NCBI RefSeq assembly: GCF_002563635.1
Contig: NZ_PDIZ01000001.1
Span: 3,286,001-3,350,000, forward strand
Direction: 5' to 3'
Source: Bacillus sp. es.036
GTDB taxonomy: Bacteria; Bacillota; Bacilli; Bacillales; Guptibacillaceae
Length of the DNA: 64,000 bases
The notes under the pieces are model-generated. The model saw nothing but the letters and a program-made list of their open reading frames with translations, had not been told where the DNA came from and searched no databases. Shown piece after piece: positions 38,292-48,695 of the stretch. The position numbers and the translations under genes were made by a program. The stretch's first letter is position 1, and the number at the start of each line of letters is the position of its first letter.

Positions 38292-39293
38292 TTACCTTTT
38301 CGCCGTATAATCTGTCACGTAGTTCTCCATCTCACTAATCGCGACACCTTGATAATAATGTTTCACAATATCAGCGTACGCCTTACCATCTTCCGCCATT
38401 CCATTTGCTCCATATTGGCTCATTCCAACACCATGTCCGTACCCTTTTGTTACCACGTTAATCGTTTCTCCCACTCGTTCCCACGTAAAGTCAGAAGACC
38501 TCAGTCCGAGAAGATCTCTTATTTCTCTACCAGTAAACGTTTTCCCACCTACTGAAACTTCTGCTACTCTTTTGCCTTCGGTTAAATTTTCAATGGATCC
38601 AATGGAATTGTTTGAAAGGTCTACACCAAGTTTCTTTTCAAATTCTGCCACTGTGAACGTTGCTTTATCTTCGTATTTTGGCGAATCAACATCCCACGGA
38701 CTTTCAACACTTCTTAAATAAGGTGCTTTATTTTCCCAATAGTCTTCTGAATTCTCTGTATAGCCATTACTTGTGGAGAAAAAAGAAGCATAGATTGGAT
38801 TGCCTTCATAGGTTAAAATTTGACCGGTCGTCGCTTGAACCGCTTCTTCAATTCTCGCATACTTTTCGTCAAATTCTTCTCCCCACGCTTTTTTCAATTG
38901 TGCTTGATCCTTATATACCTGATCCTGAATCGTATCTGTGACGACAGCTTGATCAGGAAGATTGGCAGAAGGATTTTTAAGCTTCGTTACGACAAACGTT
39001 CTAGCGGTAAGCGCCTGAGCTTTCAACGCCTCCATATTAAAGTCTGAAGGCATTTCAGCAGCGACGACACCTTTCACATAGTCTTCGATCGGGATACTTA
39101 TTGTTTCTTTCTGATCTGATCGAAAGACCGGTACGTCTACTTCCACCACTTCTGTTATTTTCTCCTTCGTCATCTGATTCCCTTCACTGGTCTGTGGTTT
39201 CATCTCCGTTGCTCCAAAAGGTAAAACCAGAATAGATGGGAGAAGGATTAGAATCGCCGCAAACAGAATTAGTGAGCCAACAATTCGCTTCAT
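38292..39293 (-). CDS. spoIID: stage II sporulation protein D
   Basis: The 333-residue lytic transglycosylase has an N-terminal membrane anchor (residues 5-27). [28 protein letters not shown] includes the catalytic Glu in AAEMP, and the C-terminal half has [17 protein letters not shown]. It degrades septal peptidoglycan during engulfment together with SpoIIP and SpoIIM. It sits directly downstream of murA on the leftward strand, as in B. subtilis. Confidence 0.97.
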   Translation of the reverse strand: MKRIVGSLILFAAILILLPSILVLPFGATEMKPQTSEGNQMTKEKITEVVEVDVPVFRSDQKETISIPIEDYVKGVVAAEMPSDFNMEALKAQALTARTFVVTKLKNPSANLPDQAVVTDTIQDQVYKDQAQLKKAWGEEFDEKYARIEEAVQATTGQILTYEGNPIYASFFSTSNGYTENSEDYWENKAPYLRSVESPWDVDSPKYEDKATFTVAEFEKKLGVDLSNNSIGSIENLTEGKRVAEVSVGGKTFTGREIRDLLGLRSSDFTWERVGETINVVTKGYGHGVGMSQYGANGMAEDGKAYADIVKHYYQGVAISEMENYVTDYTAKR

Positions 39294-39435
39294 TCACATG
39301 CCTCCTTCTCGTTTGCTTACCCCTACCATCGTATGGAGATGGACAACCATTTAGAACAGAAACGGCAAGCAGATACGGAGTTTTTTTACCATATATATGC
39401 AAACGATTGATCGCACAGCCACTTTTTGCACATAA

Positions 39436-39463
39436 AAAAGAGGAGGCCATGGCCTCCTCTTTT
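39436..39463. terminator. intrinsic terminator of murA
   Basis: A 28-bp perfect palindrome with AAAAGAGGAGGCC as left arm and its exact complement on the right, ending in TTTT on both strands. It lies just downstream of the murA stop codon. Confidence 0.85.
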
Positions 39464-39470
39464 ATTCACA

Positions 39471-40796
39471 TTATGCAAATTTAGGTTTCACATTAACAGC
39501 TTGCTCAGACTCTTCTGTTGCAGGCTTTGCTGTCTCATCAACTGTTACACGTTCAACGTCAGCTCCAAGGCTTGCAAGCTTCCCAGAGAAGTTAACGTAA
39601 CCGCGGTCAAGGTGCTTCAGCTCATCAACGCGAGTGTAGCCATCAGCGACAAGTCCAGCTAGAATTAAAGCAGCTCCAGCGCGCAAATCAGTAGCAGAAA
39701 CTTCTGCACCTTGAAGTGTAGAAGGTCCTTCAATGATTGCTGCGCGTCCTTCAATCTTGATGTTTCCGTTCATGCGACGGAATTCTTCCACGTGCATGAA
39801 GCGATTTTCAAAGACTGTTTCGGTAATAACACTTGTACCCTTAGCTTGAAGTAATAGCGCCATCATCTGAGATTGCATATCCGTCGGGAACCCAGGGTGA
39901 GGCATTGTTTTCAAGTCAACTGGCTTTAGCGTTTCAGGTCCAACAATGCGAAGTCCCTGACCTTCTTCAGTGATTTGAACGCCCATTTCTTCCATCTTCG
40001 CAATCAATGGACGAAGATGTTCCGAAACAGCATTTTCAATTAATACGTTACCACCTGTAATTGCAGCAGCTACCATGAATGTTCCTGCTTCAATACGGTC
40101 TGGAATAACAGCGTGCTCTGCTCCTACGAGCTTTTCCACACCTTCAATACGAATCGTACCAGTACCTGCGCCGCGTACTTTTGCACCCATTGCATTTAGA
40201 TAGTTCGCAAGACAAACGATTTCAGGTTCTTGAGCAACGTTCTCCATTACCGTTGTACCTTCTGCAAGTACAGCTGCCATCATAATATTTTCAGTGGCGC
40301 CTACACTTGGGAAATCAAGATAAATCTTTGCCCCTTGTAGTCTTCCTTTAATACCAGCTTCAATAAAGCCGTTACCGATTGTCACTTCTGCACCCATTGC
40401 TTCAAAGCCTTTAAGATGCTGATCAATCGGTCTTGAACCAATTGCGCAACCTCCAGGTAGTGCAATACGGGCATGACCCACGCGGGCCAAAAGTGGTCCC
40501 ATCACAAGAAACGAAGCTCGCATTTTACGAACTGCTTCAAATGGTGCCTCTGTTTCCAAAGGTTTTGTTGCGTCTACTTTAATTGTGTTACCTTCTATTT
40601 GCGTCTCAACATTAAGATAGCTTAATACTTCACTAATCGTGTGTACATCTGAAAGGGCAGGCACATCATTTAACGTGCTCGTGCCTTCACCTGCTAAAAT
40701 AGATGCTGTGATGACGGGCAAGACTGCATTTTTAGCTCCTTCTACTTTCACAGAGCCTGACAATCTCCTGCCACCTCGGACGATGATTTTTTCCAA
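39471..40796 (-). CDS. murA: UDP-N-acetylglucosamine 1-carboxyvinyltransferase
   Basis: The 441-residue enzyme makes the first committed step of peptidoglycan synthesis. The catalytic Cys117 is in [13 protein letters not shown], the fosfomycin-sensitive form. The N-terminal [13 protein letters not shown] and [13 protein letters not shown] are family blocks. It has a slightly longer C-terminal tail ([16 protein letters not shown]) than usual. The order ywmB-murA-spoIID matches murAA of B. subtilis rather than murAB. Confidence 0.97.
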   Translation of the reverse strand: MEKIIVRGGRRLSGSVKVEGAKNAVLPVITASILAGEGTSTLNDVPALSDVHTISEVLSYLNVETQIEGNTIKVDATKPLETEAPFEAVRKMRASFLVMGPLLARVGHARIALPGGCAIGSRPIDQHLKGFEAMGAEVTIGNGFIEAGIKGRLQGAKIYLDFPSVGATENIMMAAVLAEGTTVMENVAQEPEIVCLANYLNAMGAKVRGAGTGTIRIEGVEKLVGAEHAVIPDRIEAGTFMVAAAITGGNVLIENAVSEHLRPLIAKMEEMGVQITEEGQGLRIVGPETLKPVDLKTMPHPGFPTDMQSQMMALLLQAKGTSVITETVFENRFMHVEEFRRMNGNIKIEGRAAIIEGPSTLQGAEVSATDLRAGAALILAGLVADGYTRVDELKHLDRGYVNFSGKLASLGADVERVTVDETAKPATEESEQAVNVKPKFA

Positions 40797-40825
40797 CGTA
40801 TTCCCCTCCGCGTCCTATTTGTATA

Positions 40826-41572
40826 TTAATATTCAGTCGTAATTATTGGTGTGCCAATTGTAGCGGTTATTCCGCCGCCTATTCCTGTATTCCGTAATGC
40901 TATTTGTATGTTCATTCTCTGGTTGTTCGTTACGAGATCTGCTTCCCACTCTTCATGGTATGCGGAAAGAGATACAAACGTCTCTTCATTGATTTCTTCT
41001 ACTTTTGAAGCGGAAAAAGCTCCTAACAGCTTGTCTGCTTCATTGTACAAAACAATGTCCATTGTATCATTTTTCTCACCCACAAAACAAGAGAAAACTG
41101 GGGCTTCTTGCGTAACTAATTGTGACTTTTGCGCCTTAAATCGTTCGTACGTTGTTCGCCATTCCTCCTGATAAAACCCTTTAATTTCCATGTTATAAAT
41201 AAGATAAGAGCTAATGCGATTTTCTTCTGGATAAGATACGAGTGTCAGTGTTTCTTTCGTACCCAATTCTGAATCGATTCTTGTCCCGCTTACTTTTACA
41301 TTACCGTCTTTTTTTTCCAAATCACCCCATTGAAAACCTGGTGCTCTTTTGGAAATCTGGGACATAATACCTTTGTACCCTAACGACTTTGGAATGAAAC
41401 TCACTTTTTCTCGCGTGTAAAGCGACCACTTTTGTATAGAATAATTGTGGGTCAGTAGAACATTCGCCATCTCGGCAGTCTTTACTTCCGTTTCATCTTC
41501 AATTGAGACTGATGTACCATTCGAAAAGCTCGCTAGAAGTAAAATGGACAGTAATCCGATTAGAAGCCTCAT
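40826..41572 (-). CDS. ywmB: YwmB family secreted protein
   Basis: The 248-residue protein has a signal peptide (MRLLIGLLSILLLASFSNG). Its sequence (QKWSLYTREKVSFI and GIMSQISKRAPGFQWG) and its place immediately upstream of murA correspond to YwmB, which has a TATA-box-binding-protein-like fold. The function is unknown; it is exported and conserved in spore formers. It ends 30 bases before murA and is likely co-transcribed with it. Confidence 0.85.
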   Translation of the reverse strand: MRLLIGLLSILLLASFSNGTSVSIEDETEVKTAEMANVLLTHNYSIQKWSLYTREKVSFIPKSLGYKGIMSQISKRAPGFQWGDLEKKDGNVKVSGTRIDSELGTKETLTLVSYPEENRISSYLIYNMEIKGFYQEEWRTTYERFKAQKSQLVTQEAPVFSCFVGEKNDTMDIVLYNEADKLLGAFSASKVEEINEETFVSLSAYHEEWEADLVTNNQRMNIQIALRNTGIGGGITATIGTPIITTEY

Positions 41573-41706
41573 CTTAACCCTCTCCCCGTTCTGGTCTTCT
41601 TATCTTTCAGTGTGACCATGGGAGGGGAAGGCATACATGGAAGTTGTAGTCAGATCCCGACAAATTCCGTAAGAAGCTTCCGTATATGAACTGTTTTTGA
41701 GTTTTT

Positions 41707-42117
41707 CTAGCTGGCAGTGCCTGTTTAAACCCTGGGGCTTAAACAGGTGCATTCGCTTTTCATTGTCTAGCTGCTGCGCCCAGTCCCTCGAGTCGCTTCA
41801 CCTTGTAGATTGAACACAAAGAGCGTGTTCATTCTACAAGGTTCCAGCGCTTGTCGGGGCTTAACGGGCGCATTCGCTTTTCTTGGCTAGCTTCAACCCC
41901 CAGTCCCTCGATCGCTTCACCTTGTAGATTGAACGCAAGTGTTCATTCTACAAGGTTCCAGCGCTTGTCGGGTCTAAACGGGCGCATTCGCTTTTCTTGG
42001 CTAGCTGCAACGCCCAAACCCTCGAGTCGCTTCACCTTTTTGATTGAACACAAAGACCGTGTTCACTCTAAAAGCCTCCAGCGCTTGTCGGGTTTAAACG
42101 GGCGTTTCCGCTTTTCG
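41707..42117. repeat. tandem array of about 115-bp structured repeat units
   Basis: Three full units (41766-41886, 41887-42000, 42001-42117) and one shortened unit (41707-41762). Each begins CTAGCT, then CCCTCGAGTCGCTTCACC, an inverted repeat (TTGTAGATTGAACAC with GTGTTCATTCTACAA in unit 1), CCAGCGCTTGTCGGG, and ends CGCATTCGCTTTTC. In unit 3 a G-C pair of the stem is replaced by T-A, so pairing is kept. Similar elements recur in Bacillaceae intergenic regions as I recall; no coding potential is credible. The rest of 41573-42120 holds nothing else. Confidence 0.88.
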
Positions 42118-42120
42118 TTT

Positions 42121-42354
42121 TTAAAAGAAATATTGTAGACGGAGTGACCAGTTGTAGTAATCTAGGAAGAAACTGCTTGCGAGGGAACCGATGCTTAGGG
42201 TTAGCAAGATCATGAGGACTTTCGCCTGTGGACTGTTCGGTTTTTTGAAAAAGACATCGAACCGAACGGTTTGTAACGCCCACCAGGTAATCATAATGAA
42301 AACCAGGTTAATCACAATCGTTAAAATCGATTGTTGCGCCAGTGCTTCTGTCAT
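42121..42354 (-). CDS. ywzB: DUF1146 family membrane protein (YwzB)
   Basis: The ATG at 42354 follows GGGGGG by eight bases; the longer frame upstream is not supported. The 77-residue protein has two transmembrane helices (ILTIVINLVFIMITWWALQTV and VLMILLTLSIGSLASSFFLDYY) linked by a KKPNSPQAK loop. WWALQxxRFDVFFKKP is the DUF1146/YwzB signature. Function unknown; in Bacillus it lies between the atp operon and ywmB/murA. Confidence 0.88.
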   Translation of the reverse strand: MTEALAQQSILTIVINLVFIMITWWALQTVRFDVFFKKPNSPQAKVLMILLTLSIGSLASSFFLDYYNWSLRLQYFF

Positions 42355-42536
42355 CTTATCTACCCCCCTATCTGCAAGTGCACCATTCGACAAACGTACA
42401 TTTTTCCATCTAATAGCCTATTATAAGAGATTTCAATACAAATGAATATCCTACTTTACCCCTAATCAGCGTTTTTTTCTCACACAAATAAGGCGTTTTC
42501 GCCATATTTTCCTTTTTCTTCGTTTCATACACGGAA

Positions 42537-42560
42537 AAACAGCAGATTCCTCTGCTGTTT
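42537..42560 (-). terminator. intrinsic terminator of the nuo operon
   Basis: AAACAGCAGA (42537-42546), loop TTCC, TCTGCTGTTT (42551-42560). Read leftward it is followed by TTCCGTG. It touches the nuoN stop codon. Confidence 0.8.
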
Positions 42561-44086
42561 CAGGGATTAAAGATTTCAAGGAATTGAAAGTGATCGTGAA
42601 TAAAAGTTAATGCAACGGAAGGAAAGACGCCAAGTATAACGGTTCCTGCTGCGGTGATCGCGAGTACAGCGACAAGCCCATTTGAGGCAACGACTGGCTT
42701 TTTCGTTACTGATGGACGGAAATACATTTGAATGAATAAGCCAAAATAATAAACATAGGAGAGGATTGTTCCGGTTAACATGGCGAGTGCCAGAACGAAT
42801 CGCTTCGGCTCGGTGCCTAGTGCGCTCATGAAAATCTCAAACTTGCCGATAAAGCCAGCCGTTAACGGGATGCCAGCGAGCGATAAAAGGTAGATCGTCA
42901 TCGCGATTGTGACATAAGGAGAGCGTTTAAATAAACCGGCAAAAGAATCGACTGTTACCTCTTTCGTCTCGTCACCTAGCGCATGAATCACGGCAAATGC
43001 CCCGAGATTCATTAACAAATAAGCGGCAAGATAAAACCATACGGCATCAAAGACGAGCTCTGATAAAGCAGCTAACGGAACGAGAAGGTAGCCAGCGTGC
43101 GCAATACTCGAATAGGCGAACAGCCTTTTCGCATTCAACTGTCTTAGCGCAATGAGATTTCCAATCAGAATTGTGAGAACAGCGAGTAACACAAGATAGG
43201 GACGAACCGAGACAAGTAGCGTCTCATAGCTTAACCCATCTGGTGTAATGACTTTTCCAGTTCCAGGTGCAAAAACAAAGGGAACCATGAGGAGTCTGAG
43301 CATGATCGCAAACCCTGCAATTTTCGAAACCACACTAAGATAGGCGGTGATCGGCGTTTCAGCCCCCTGGTAAACGTCCGGCGCCCACATATGAAATGGG
43401 GCGGCTGTTATTTTAAAGCTGAGACCAACAAAAATCATAAGAAAAGCAAACACAGCGATGTACCGATTCTCTGTCACAATGTCGCTACCCATTAAAGCTT
43501 GAATTTCATAAATGTTTGTTTCCCCAGTCAGGCCAAATAAGTAACTCATTCCAAACAGCGTGATGGCTGTCGCAATTCCGCCATTAACGATGTATTTAAA
43601 AGCAGCTTCATTCGCTAACTGGTTCTTTTTACGAATGCCAACAAGAATGTAGGATGATAGACTAAGAAGCTCTAACCCGACGAAAAGCGTAATTAAATCC
43701 GCACTTGAAGCCATCATCATCCCACCAAGTAAACCTGTTAGCAAGAGGTAGGGATATTCTCCTTTCACCTCATCAAGGTCATTTGCTTTTATCCCTAGCA
43801 GTAGAACGAGACCCGTCCCAATGAGCATAAGAAGCTTAAATGCTTTTGCGAAGGAGTCGAGTCGATACGTTTGATTTATTATCGTCACAACGCCATCATC
43901 AAGCTGAAAAATGAGAAAGACGATGGCCAGCGCAATGCCTGCGAGGGCAAACCAAACGAGAATCGCTCTATCCCTGTTCTTTGGCATAAACAAATCAAGT
44001 AGTGATAGCGTCACTGCCGTCAGCAGTATTGTAAACTCTGGCATCATGCTGCTCCATTGGTAGTTTAGTAACTCATTGATCTCCAT
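42560..44086 (-). CDS. nuoN: NADH-quinone oxidoreductase subunit N
   Basis: A 508-residue antiporter-like membrane subunit with 14 predicted helices. LELLSLSSYILVGIRKKNQLANEAAFKYIVNGG and HMWAPDVYQGAETPITAYLSVVSKIAGFA carry the conserved Glu and Lys residues of the proton path. It is the last gene of the operon, three bases after nuoM, and is followed by a terminator. Confidence 0.96.
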   Translation of the reverse strand: MEINELLNYQWSSMMPEFTILLTAVTLSLLDLFMPKNRDRAILVWFALAGIALAIVFLIFQLDDGVVTIINQTYRLDSFAKAFKLLMLIGTGLVLLLGIKANDLDEVKGEYPYLLLTGLLGGMMMASSADLITLFVGLELLSLSSYILVGIRKKNQLANEAAFKYIVNGGIATAITLFGMSYLFGLTGETNIYEIQALMGSDIVTENRYIAVFAFLMIFVGLSFKITAAPFHMWAPDVYQGAETPITAYLSVVSKIAGFAIMLRLLMVPFVFAPGTGKVITPDGLSYETLLVSVRPYLVLLAVLTILIGNLIALRQLNAKRLFAYSSIAHAGYLLVPLAALSELVFDAVWFYLAAYLLMNLGAFAVIHALGDETKEVTVDSFAGLFKRSPYVTIAMTIYLLSLAGIPLTAGFIGKFEIFMSALGTEPKRFVLALAMLTGTILSYVYYFGLFIQMYFRPSVTKKPVVASNGLVAVLAITAAGTVILGVFPSVALTFIHDHFQFLEIFNP

Positions 44087-44089
44087 ATC

Positions 44090-45580
44090 TTAACCCCCAA
44101 TCCCGAGCGTACGCGCTAGTTGAAGTGTGTTGGACAATACTGCAGGATAAACACCAATCCAGATAATGAGACTGAGAAGAACGGCGGACGGAACTAGTTC
44201 CATCGCTGATAAATCTTTTTGTTTATCAAAAAGCGGTTTTCTTTCTCCAAATGTCACGGCCAGCACTGCCCGGAGCATATAAACCGCGGTTAAAATCAGA
44301 CCGATTACACCGATACTGCCAATAACAGGCATCGTTTCGAATAAACCGAGAAACGCGAGAAATTCACTAATAAACCCACTCATTCCTGGCAACCCAAGTG
44401 AAGCAAGACCTGCAGCAAGAAAGAATCCTGCGAAAAGCGGCGTCTGACTTGCTACTCCCCCTAAATTCGCAAGCTCTGTTGTGTGAAAGCGGTCAATTAT
44501 AACGCCAACAAGGAGGAACAGCAGCGCTGCGATCAAACCATGTGAAATTGTTTGAAAGATCGCTCCCTGTAGACCAGCCGTGTTAAAGGATGCCACTCCA
44601 ATGAGCACAATGCCCATATGGGAAACCGATGAATAGGCAAGCAAGGCACGCAGCTCCGTTTGCACAAGAGCGATAAAAGCTCCATAGAGTAAATTAACAA
44701 CGCCAAGAATCGCCAGAATAACGGCCGTTTCTTTTAGCTGATCAGGGAAAAAACCTGCCCCGAAACGAATAAGACCATAAGCACCAATCTTCAGTAAAAC
44801 ACCTGCATGAATCATAACCACTGCAATTGGAGCTTCGACATGCACACGAACCATCCACGTATGAAGTGGCACAATCGGAAGCTTTGTACCAAACGCGACT
44901 AGAAGAAGGACAAAGAGCCACATTCGCGTATTCCCTGAAAGAAATTCATAAGAATCAGCTTCTTGCAAAAGAAGGGTTAGTTCACTAATATTCATCGTTC
45001 GCATCTCAACGAATAGCACAATAATGACAATTAAAAGCAGAATTGAACCGATGCCGTTATAAACAAGGAAAGAAAAAGCAGCCTTTTCCCGCTCAAACCC
45101 TCCCCACTTTCCAACAAGGATAAACATGGCCACAAGTGTCACTTCAAAAAATAAGAAAAACAAAAATAAATTTTCACTAGAAAAGACGCCAAGAATCCCG
45201 AGTTCAAGTAGTAAAAAGAGAATATAGAACCCTTTTACATCCTCCTGGATCCGAACGGCAGCGAGTGAAGCGAGAAAGGTGATAAGCGCAGATAGCATTA
45301 AAAACAATAGCGACAGACCGGTTACCCCAAGGTCATATGTGACCGGATATGGCTCATTTGGACTAATTGCCGTCATCAGTTCAAACCACTGATAACTTTC
45401 GGCAAATTGAATACCTGAAAGTGTCCGATCATAAAAGCTATAAACAACAATCGTTACCATTAGCGGTAGCACTGTTCCAAGAATACCAACCATTTTAATC
45501 GATCCATGCTTTGATGGCATAAGGCTTAGCACGATTACGCCGAGCAACGGGGAGAGAATTAAGATCGTTAGCAAGCCCAT
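44090..45580 (-). CDS. nuoM: NADH-quinone oxidoreductase subunit M
   Basis: A 496-residue proton-translocating antiporter-like subunit. Key blocks are FFEVTLVAMFILVGKWGG with the essential helix-5 Glu, PIVPLHTWMVRVHVEAPIAVVMIHAGVLLKIG with the helix-7 Lys/His region, and GLPGMSGFISEFLAF with the helix-12 Glu. It overlaps nuoL by one base. Confidence 0.97.
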   Translation of the reverse strand: MGLLTILILSPLLGVIVLSLMPSKHGSIKMVGILGTVLPLMVTIVVYSFYDRTLSGIQFAESYQWFELMTAISPNEPYPVTYDLGVTGLSLLFLMLSALITFLASLAAVRIQEDVKGFYILFLLLELGILGVFSSENLFLFFLFFEVTLVAMFILVGKWGGFEREKAAFSFLVYNGIGSILLLIVIIVLFVEMRTMNISELTLLLQEADSYEFLSGNTRMWLFVLLLVAFGTKLPIVPLHTWMVRVHVEAPIAVVMIHAGVLLKIGAYGLIRFGAGFFPDQLKETAVILAILGVVNLLYGAFIALVQTELRALLAYSSVSHMGIVLIGVASFNTAGLQGAIFQTISHGLIAALLFLLVGVIIDRFHTTELANLGGVASQTPLFAGFFLAAGLASLGLPGMSGFISEFLAFLGLFETMPVIGSIGVIGLILTAVYMLRAVLAVTFGERKPLFDKQKDLSAMELVPSAVLLSLIIWIGVYPAVLSNTLQLARTLGIGG

Positions 45581-47424
45581 TAGAAATACCCCCCTAATAT
45601 GGCAATTAACAGCATGACAACGACAAGACCTGAGAAGGCTACCGTTCCATACGTTTGCACCTGACCGGATTGTACGCCTGATCCCGCTTTTCCGATTCGT
45701 TTTACAAGCACTGTGACCGCCTGTGCACCTCCTTCGATGATAAAACGATCAAAGTATATCCAGAAGTAGCCGAACACACGCGTTCCTTTTACGACGGTTT
45801 TATCATAAACCTCATTGAGAAAGTATCCTTTTGATAAAAGACGGTGTAAGGCACTTGAACTCTCTTCTGCATGTGGTCGCTTTTTCGCATACGTCATCCA
45901 GGCAAGACCAATGCCCGCTAGTGAGAAAAGAATCGCACTTATTGGAATCCACGTTGGCGCAGCGTGATGAACGACCGCCACTGGGTATGGACTCGTTTCT
46001 AACCAGTCTCCAAGAAACGAACCGAACCAGGCTGTCTGCATATAACCTGCAACGATGGAAAGCACCCCGAGTACGAGCATTGGAATCAACATCACCCTTG
46101 AAGACTCCTTCGCTTCACACGAACGGTCGCCAGAAAAGACGAGAAAGTACAGACGGAACATATAAAAAGCTGTGAGAAAAGCCGTCAATAGCGCAATCGA
46201 AAATAAAACGTATCGCCCGTCGGCAAAGGTTGAAACGAGAATTTCATCTTTACTAAAAAAACCTGCGAAAAGCGGAAATCCGGAAATCGATAAACAGCCG
46301 ATCAAGAATAATGCTGCTGTCATCGGAAGCTGCTTTCTAAGCCCACCCATTTTAAAAATGTTCTGCTCATGAACGGCATGAATCACACTTCCTGCCGCAA
46401 GAAACAGAAGCGCTTTAAAAAAAGCGTGTGTCGTTAAGTGAAAAATACCTGCTGTGTAACCTGCTGCACCTAATGCAAGCATCATATAACCGAGCTGGCT
46501 AATCGTTGAATAAGCAAGAATCCGTTTAATGTCTCGCTGCACGAGAGCGATTGTTGCTGCAAAAATCGCCGTAAATCCTCCCGTGATGGCTACAGTCGTC
46601 ATTGCCGTTTCAGAGCTTGAGAAGAGTGGATACATCACGGCAACAAGATAGACACCAGCTGCTACCATCGTAGCCGCATGGATCAATGCTGAGACTGGCG
46701 TCGGGCCTTCCATTGCATCCGGAAGCCACGTATGAAGCGGAAACTGTCCTGACTTTCCAACCGCTCCAACAAAAATTAGAATTGCGATAAGTGTGATCAT
46801 CGATGGCGCGATGTCACCTGCTTGCACTGCTGTAAAAATAACATCGAGCTCAAAGCTACCAGTTTGCCAAAACAATAAGAAAATCGCAACGAGCAAACCG
46901 ATATCGCCTATTCTCGTTACGATAAAAGCTTTTTTAGCAGCTGCTTTTGCTTCAGGTTTGTAGAAATAAAAACCAACAAGAAGGAAGGAGCAAACCCCAA
47001 CAAGCTCCCAAAAAATGTAGAGCTGCAGAAGGTTTGGTGAAAGAACTAGCCCCGTCATTGCAAACGTAAAGAGACCGAGGTAGCCAAAAAATGTGGCAAT
47101 GCGCTCGTCATTCGCCATATAAGCGATGGAATACATATGTACGAGAAAACTGACAAGCGTCACAATCACAAGCATTAACGCATTTAATGGATTAACTTCA
47201 TATCCCACCGTAATCATTACGGTATCGATCGACAGCCAATTGGCTTCTACGAGCCGATTTCCTTGTATCAAATGGCTGAATAGGACAAGAAGCGCACAGC
47301 CAAAGGCAGCTCCAGCGAAAATCGTCCCAACAAAACCGGATTTTCGATAGAGGATCGGCCGGGTGAATAGAATGATAAGGAATGAGAGAAGCGGCAATAT
47401 CGGGATAAGCCAGACAGCGTCCAC
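45580..47424 (-). CDS. nuoL: NADH-quinone oxidoreductase subunit L
   Basis: A 614-residue antiporter-like subunit starting at GTG 47424. FWELVGVCSFLLVGFYF, GKSGQFPLHTWLPDAMEGPTPVSALIHAATMVAAGVYL and SISGFPLFAGFFSKDEI are the channel motifs. The C-terminal part contains the long lateral helix region and a last membrane helix. It is the largest subunit and shares sequence with Mrp antiporter MrpA, but the nuo context is decisive. Confidence 0.97.
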   Translation of the reverse strand: MDAVWLIPILPLLSFLIILFTRPILYRKSGFVGTIFAGAAFGCALLVLFSHLIQGNRLVEANWLSIDTVMITVGYEVNPLNALMLVIVTLVSFLVHMYSIAYMANDERIATFFGYLGLFTFAMTGLVLSPNLLQLYIFWELVGVCSFLLVGFYFYKPEAKAAAKKAFIVTRIGDIGLLVAIFLLFWQTGSFELDVIFTAVQAGDIAPSMITLIAILIFVGAVGKSGQFPLHTWLPDAMEGPTPVSALIHAATMVAAGVYLVAVMYPLFSSSETAMTTVAITGGFTAIFAATIALVQRDIKRILAYSTISQLGYMMLALGAAGYTAGIFHLTTHAFFKALLFLAAGSVIHAVHEQNIFKMGGLRKQLPMTAALFLIGCLSISGFPLFAGFFSKDEILVSTFADGRYVLFSIALLTAFLTAFYMFRLYFLVFSGDRSCEAKESSRVMLIPMLVLGVLSIVAGYMQTAWFGSFLGDWLETSPYPVAVVHHAAPTWIPISAILFSLAGIGLAWMTYAKKRPHAEESSSALHRLLSKGYFLNEVYDKTVVKGTRVFGYFWIYFDRFIIEGGAQAVTVLVKRIGKAGSGVQSGQVQTYGTVAFSGLVVVMLLIAILGGYF

Positions 47425-47440
47425 GTTTCTACCCCCTTCG

Positions 47441-47755
47441 CTACTTTTTAAGTGTGTTCATTTCATCAACATTGACGGTAGCCCTGTTTCGATAAAGGGC
47501 AATCAGGATAGCAAGCCCGACAGCCGCTTCAGCTGCCGCAACCGTAATCGTAAAAAGAGAAAACACCTGACCACGAATCGATGCGCCAACACCGTATTTT
47601 GCAAAAGCAACAAGATTTAAATTAACGGCGTTCAGCATTAATTCAATAGAAATTAACACAATGACCGCATTTCGCTTCGTTAGCGCCCCGTATAGCCCTA
47701 TACAAAACAGGAGCAAAGCGGTTAATAAATAGGCCGAAAGTGGAATCGAGCTCAT
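47441..47755 (-). CDS. nuoK: NADH-quinone oxidoreductase subunit K
   Basis: 104 residues with three transmembrane helices. [29 protein letters not shown] holds the conserved membrane Glu residues (Glu of ISIELML and a second further on). The start overlaps the nuoJ stop by four bases, indicating coupled translation. Confidence 0.97.
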   Translation of the reverse strand: MSSIPLSAYLLTALLLFCIGLYGALTKRNAVIVLISIELMLNAVNLNLVAFAKYGVGASIRGQVFSLFTITVAAAEAAVGLAILIALYRNRATVNVDEMNTLKK

Positions 47756-48261
47756 GGCTTCTCACCTTCTTCATCATCCTTTTTCGCGAGGATAATGGCT
47801 CCAACAAGCGCAACGAGTAAAACGACGGATACGAGTTCAAATGGAATGACATAATCTGTGAACAACATTAGCCCCACTTGCTCGGTATTGTTTTCATGAA
47901 GTTTCTCCGCTTGCGGACCGAGTGAAATTGTCCGAATTCCTTTAAATACAATTAAAAAGAAAGCGGTGATCACTGTTAACACGATGCCTTTTTTTGCCCA
48001 CCCTGTCTTCGGCTCTTCCTCTGAATGTTTTGTCAGCATAATTCCGAATAACATAATGATCGTAATCGCTCCGGAATAAATTAAAATTTGAACGACCGCT
48101 ACAAATTCAGCGGAAAGCATTATATAGAGTCCTGCAATGCCGAGAAACGTTAGGACGAGCGCCATCATCATATGAATCACTTTTGAAAGATTAATCATCA
48201 GCAAGCCGCCGGTCATCGTAATAAGAAATAGGAAAATAAATATGAGCAGCTCCCCGGTCAT
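47752..48261 (-). CDS. nuoJ: NADH-quinone oxidoreductase subunit J
   Basis: 169 residues with five transmembrane helices. [48 protein letters not shown] is the family core, including the conserved helix-3 Tyr/Gly region. It overlaps nuoI and nuoK by four bases each. Confidence 0.96.
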   Translation of the reverse strand: MTGELLIFIFLFLITMTGGLLMINLSKVIHMMMALVLTFLGIAGLYIMLSAEFVAVVQILIYSGAITIIMLFGIMLTKHSEEEPKTGWAKKGIVLTVITAFFLIVFKGIRTISLGPQAEKLHENNTEQVGLMLFTDYVIPFELVSVVLLVALVGAIILAKKDDEEGEKP

Positions 48262-48677
48262 ACTTTGTTTTCCTTTCGAAGGTTCGTATCATTTTCATCG
48301 AGCCACTCTAAATTTTTAAATAGATCATCGCGGCTATACGTAGCGAGCTCAAAATTATTTGTCATGATAATCGCTTCAGTCGGACAGACCTCTGTGCATA
48401 AATCGCACAAAATGCAAATTTCAAAATTAATATCGTACGTATCGATAATTTTTCCTTTTTTAGTTGGATCGGGATGTTTGATACCTGTCAATGAAATGCA
48501 GTCTGTCGGACAAATCGCAACACACTGATTACATACAATACATTTTTCAGGATAAAATTTTTGAATGCCGCGAAAGCGATCTGGTAAAGCAAGGGGCTGA
48601 TCCGGATACTGGTACGTCACTTTTTCCTTCGTCATGTTTTTGAGGGTGTAAGCTAATCCTTTCGCTAATCCACGCAT
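48258..48677 (-). CDS. nuoI: NADH-quinone oxidoreductase subunit I (two 4Fe-4S)
   Basis: 139 residues. Two ferredoxin-type motifs are visible: CIVCNQCVAICPTDC and CILCDLCTEVCPTEA, ligating clusters N6a and N6b that pass electrons to NuoB. The RFRG and GIQKFYPEKC contexts are standard. It is a peripheral-arm subunit on the cytoplasmic face. Confidence 0.97.
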   Translation of the reverse strand: MRGLAKGLAYTLKNMTKEKVTYQYPDQPLALPDRFRGIQKFYPEKCIVCNQCVAICPTDCISLTGIKHPDPTKKGKIIDTYDINFEICILCDLCTEVCPTEAIIMTNNFELATYSRDDLFKNLEWLDENDTNLRKENKV

Positions 48678-48695
48678 GTTGGCTTCCTCCCTTGT

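Noticed and set aside
41851-42138. 95-residue rightward reading frame with internal repeats (SGLNGRIRFSW twice)
   Set aside because: It is entirely made of the tandem structured repeat, has no ribosome-binding site and lies antisense to the end of ywzB.
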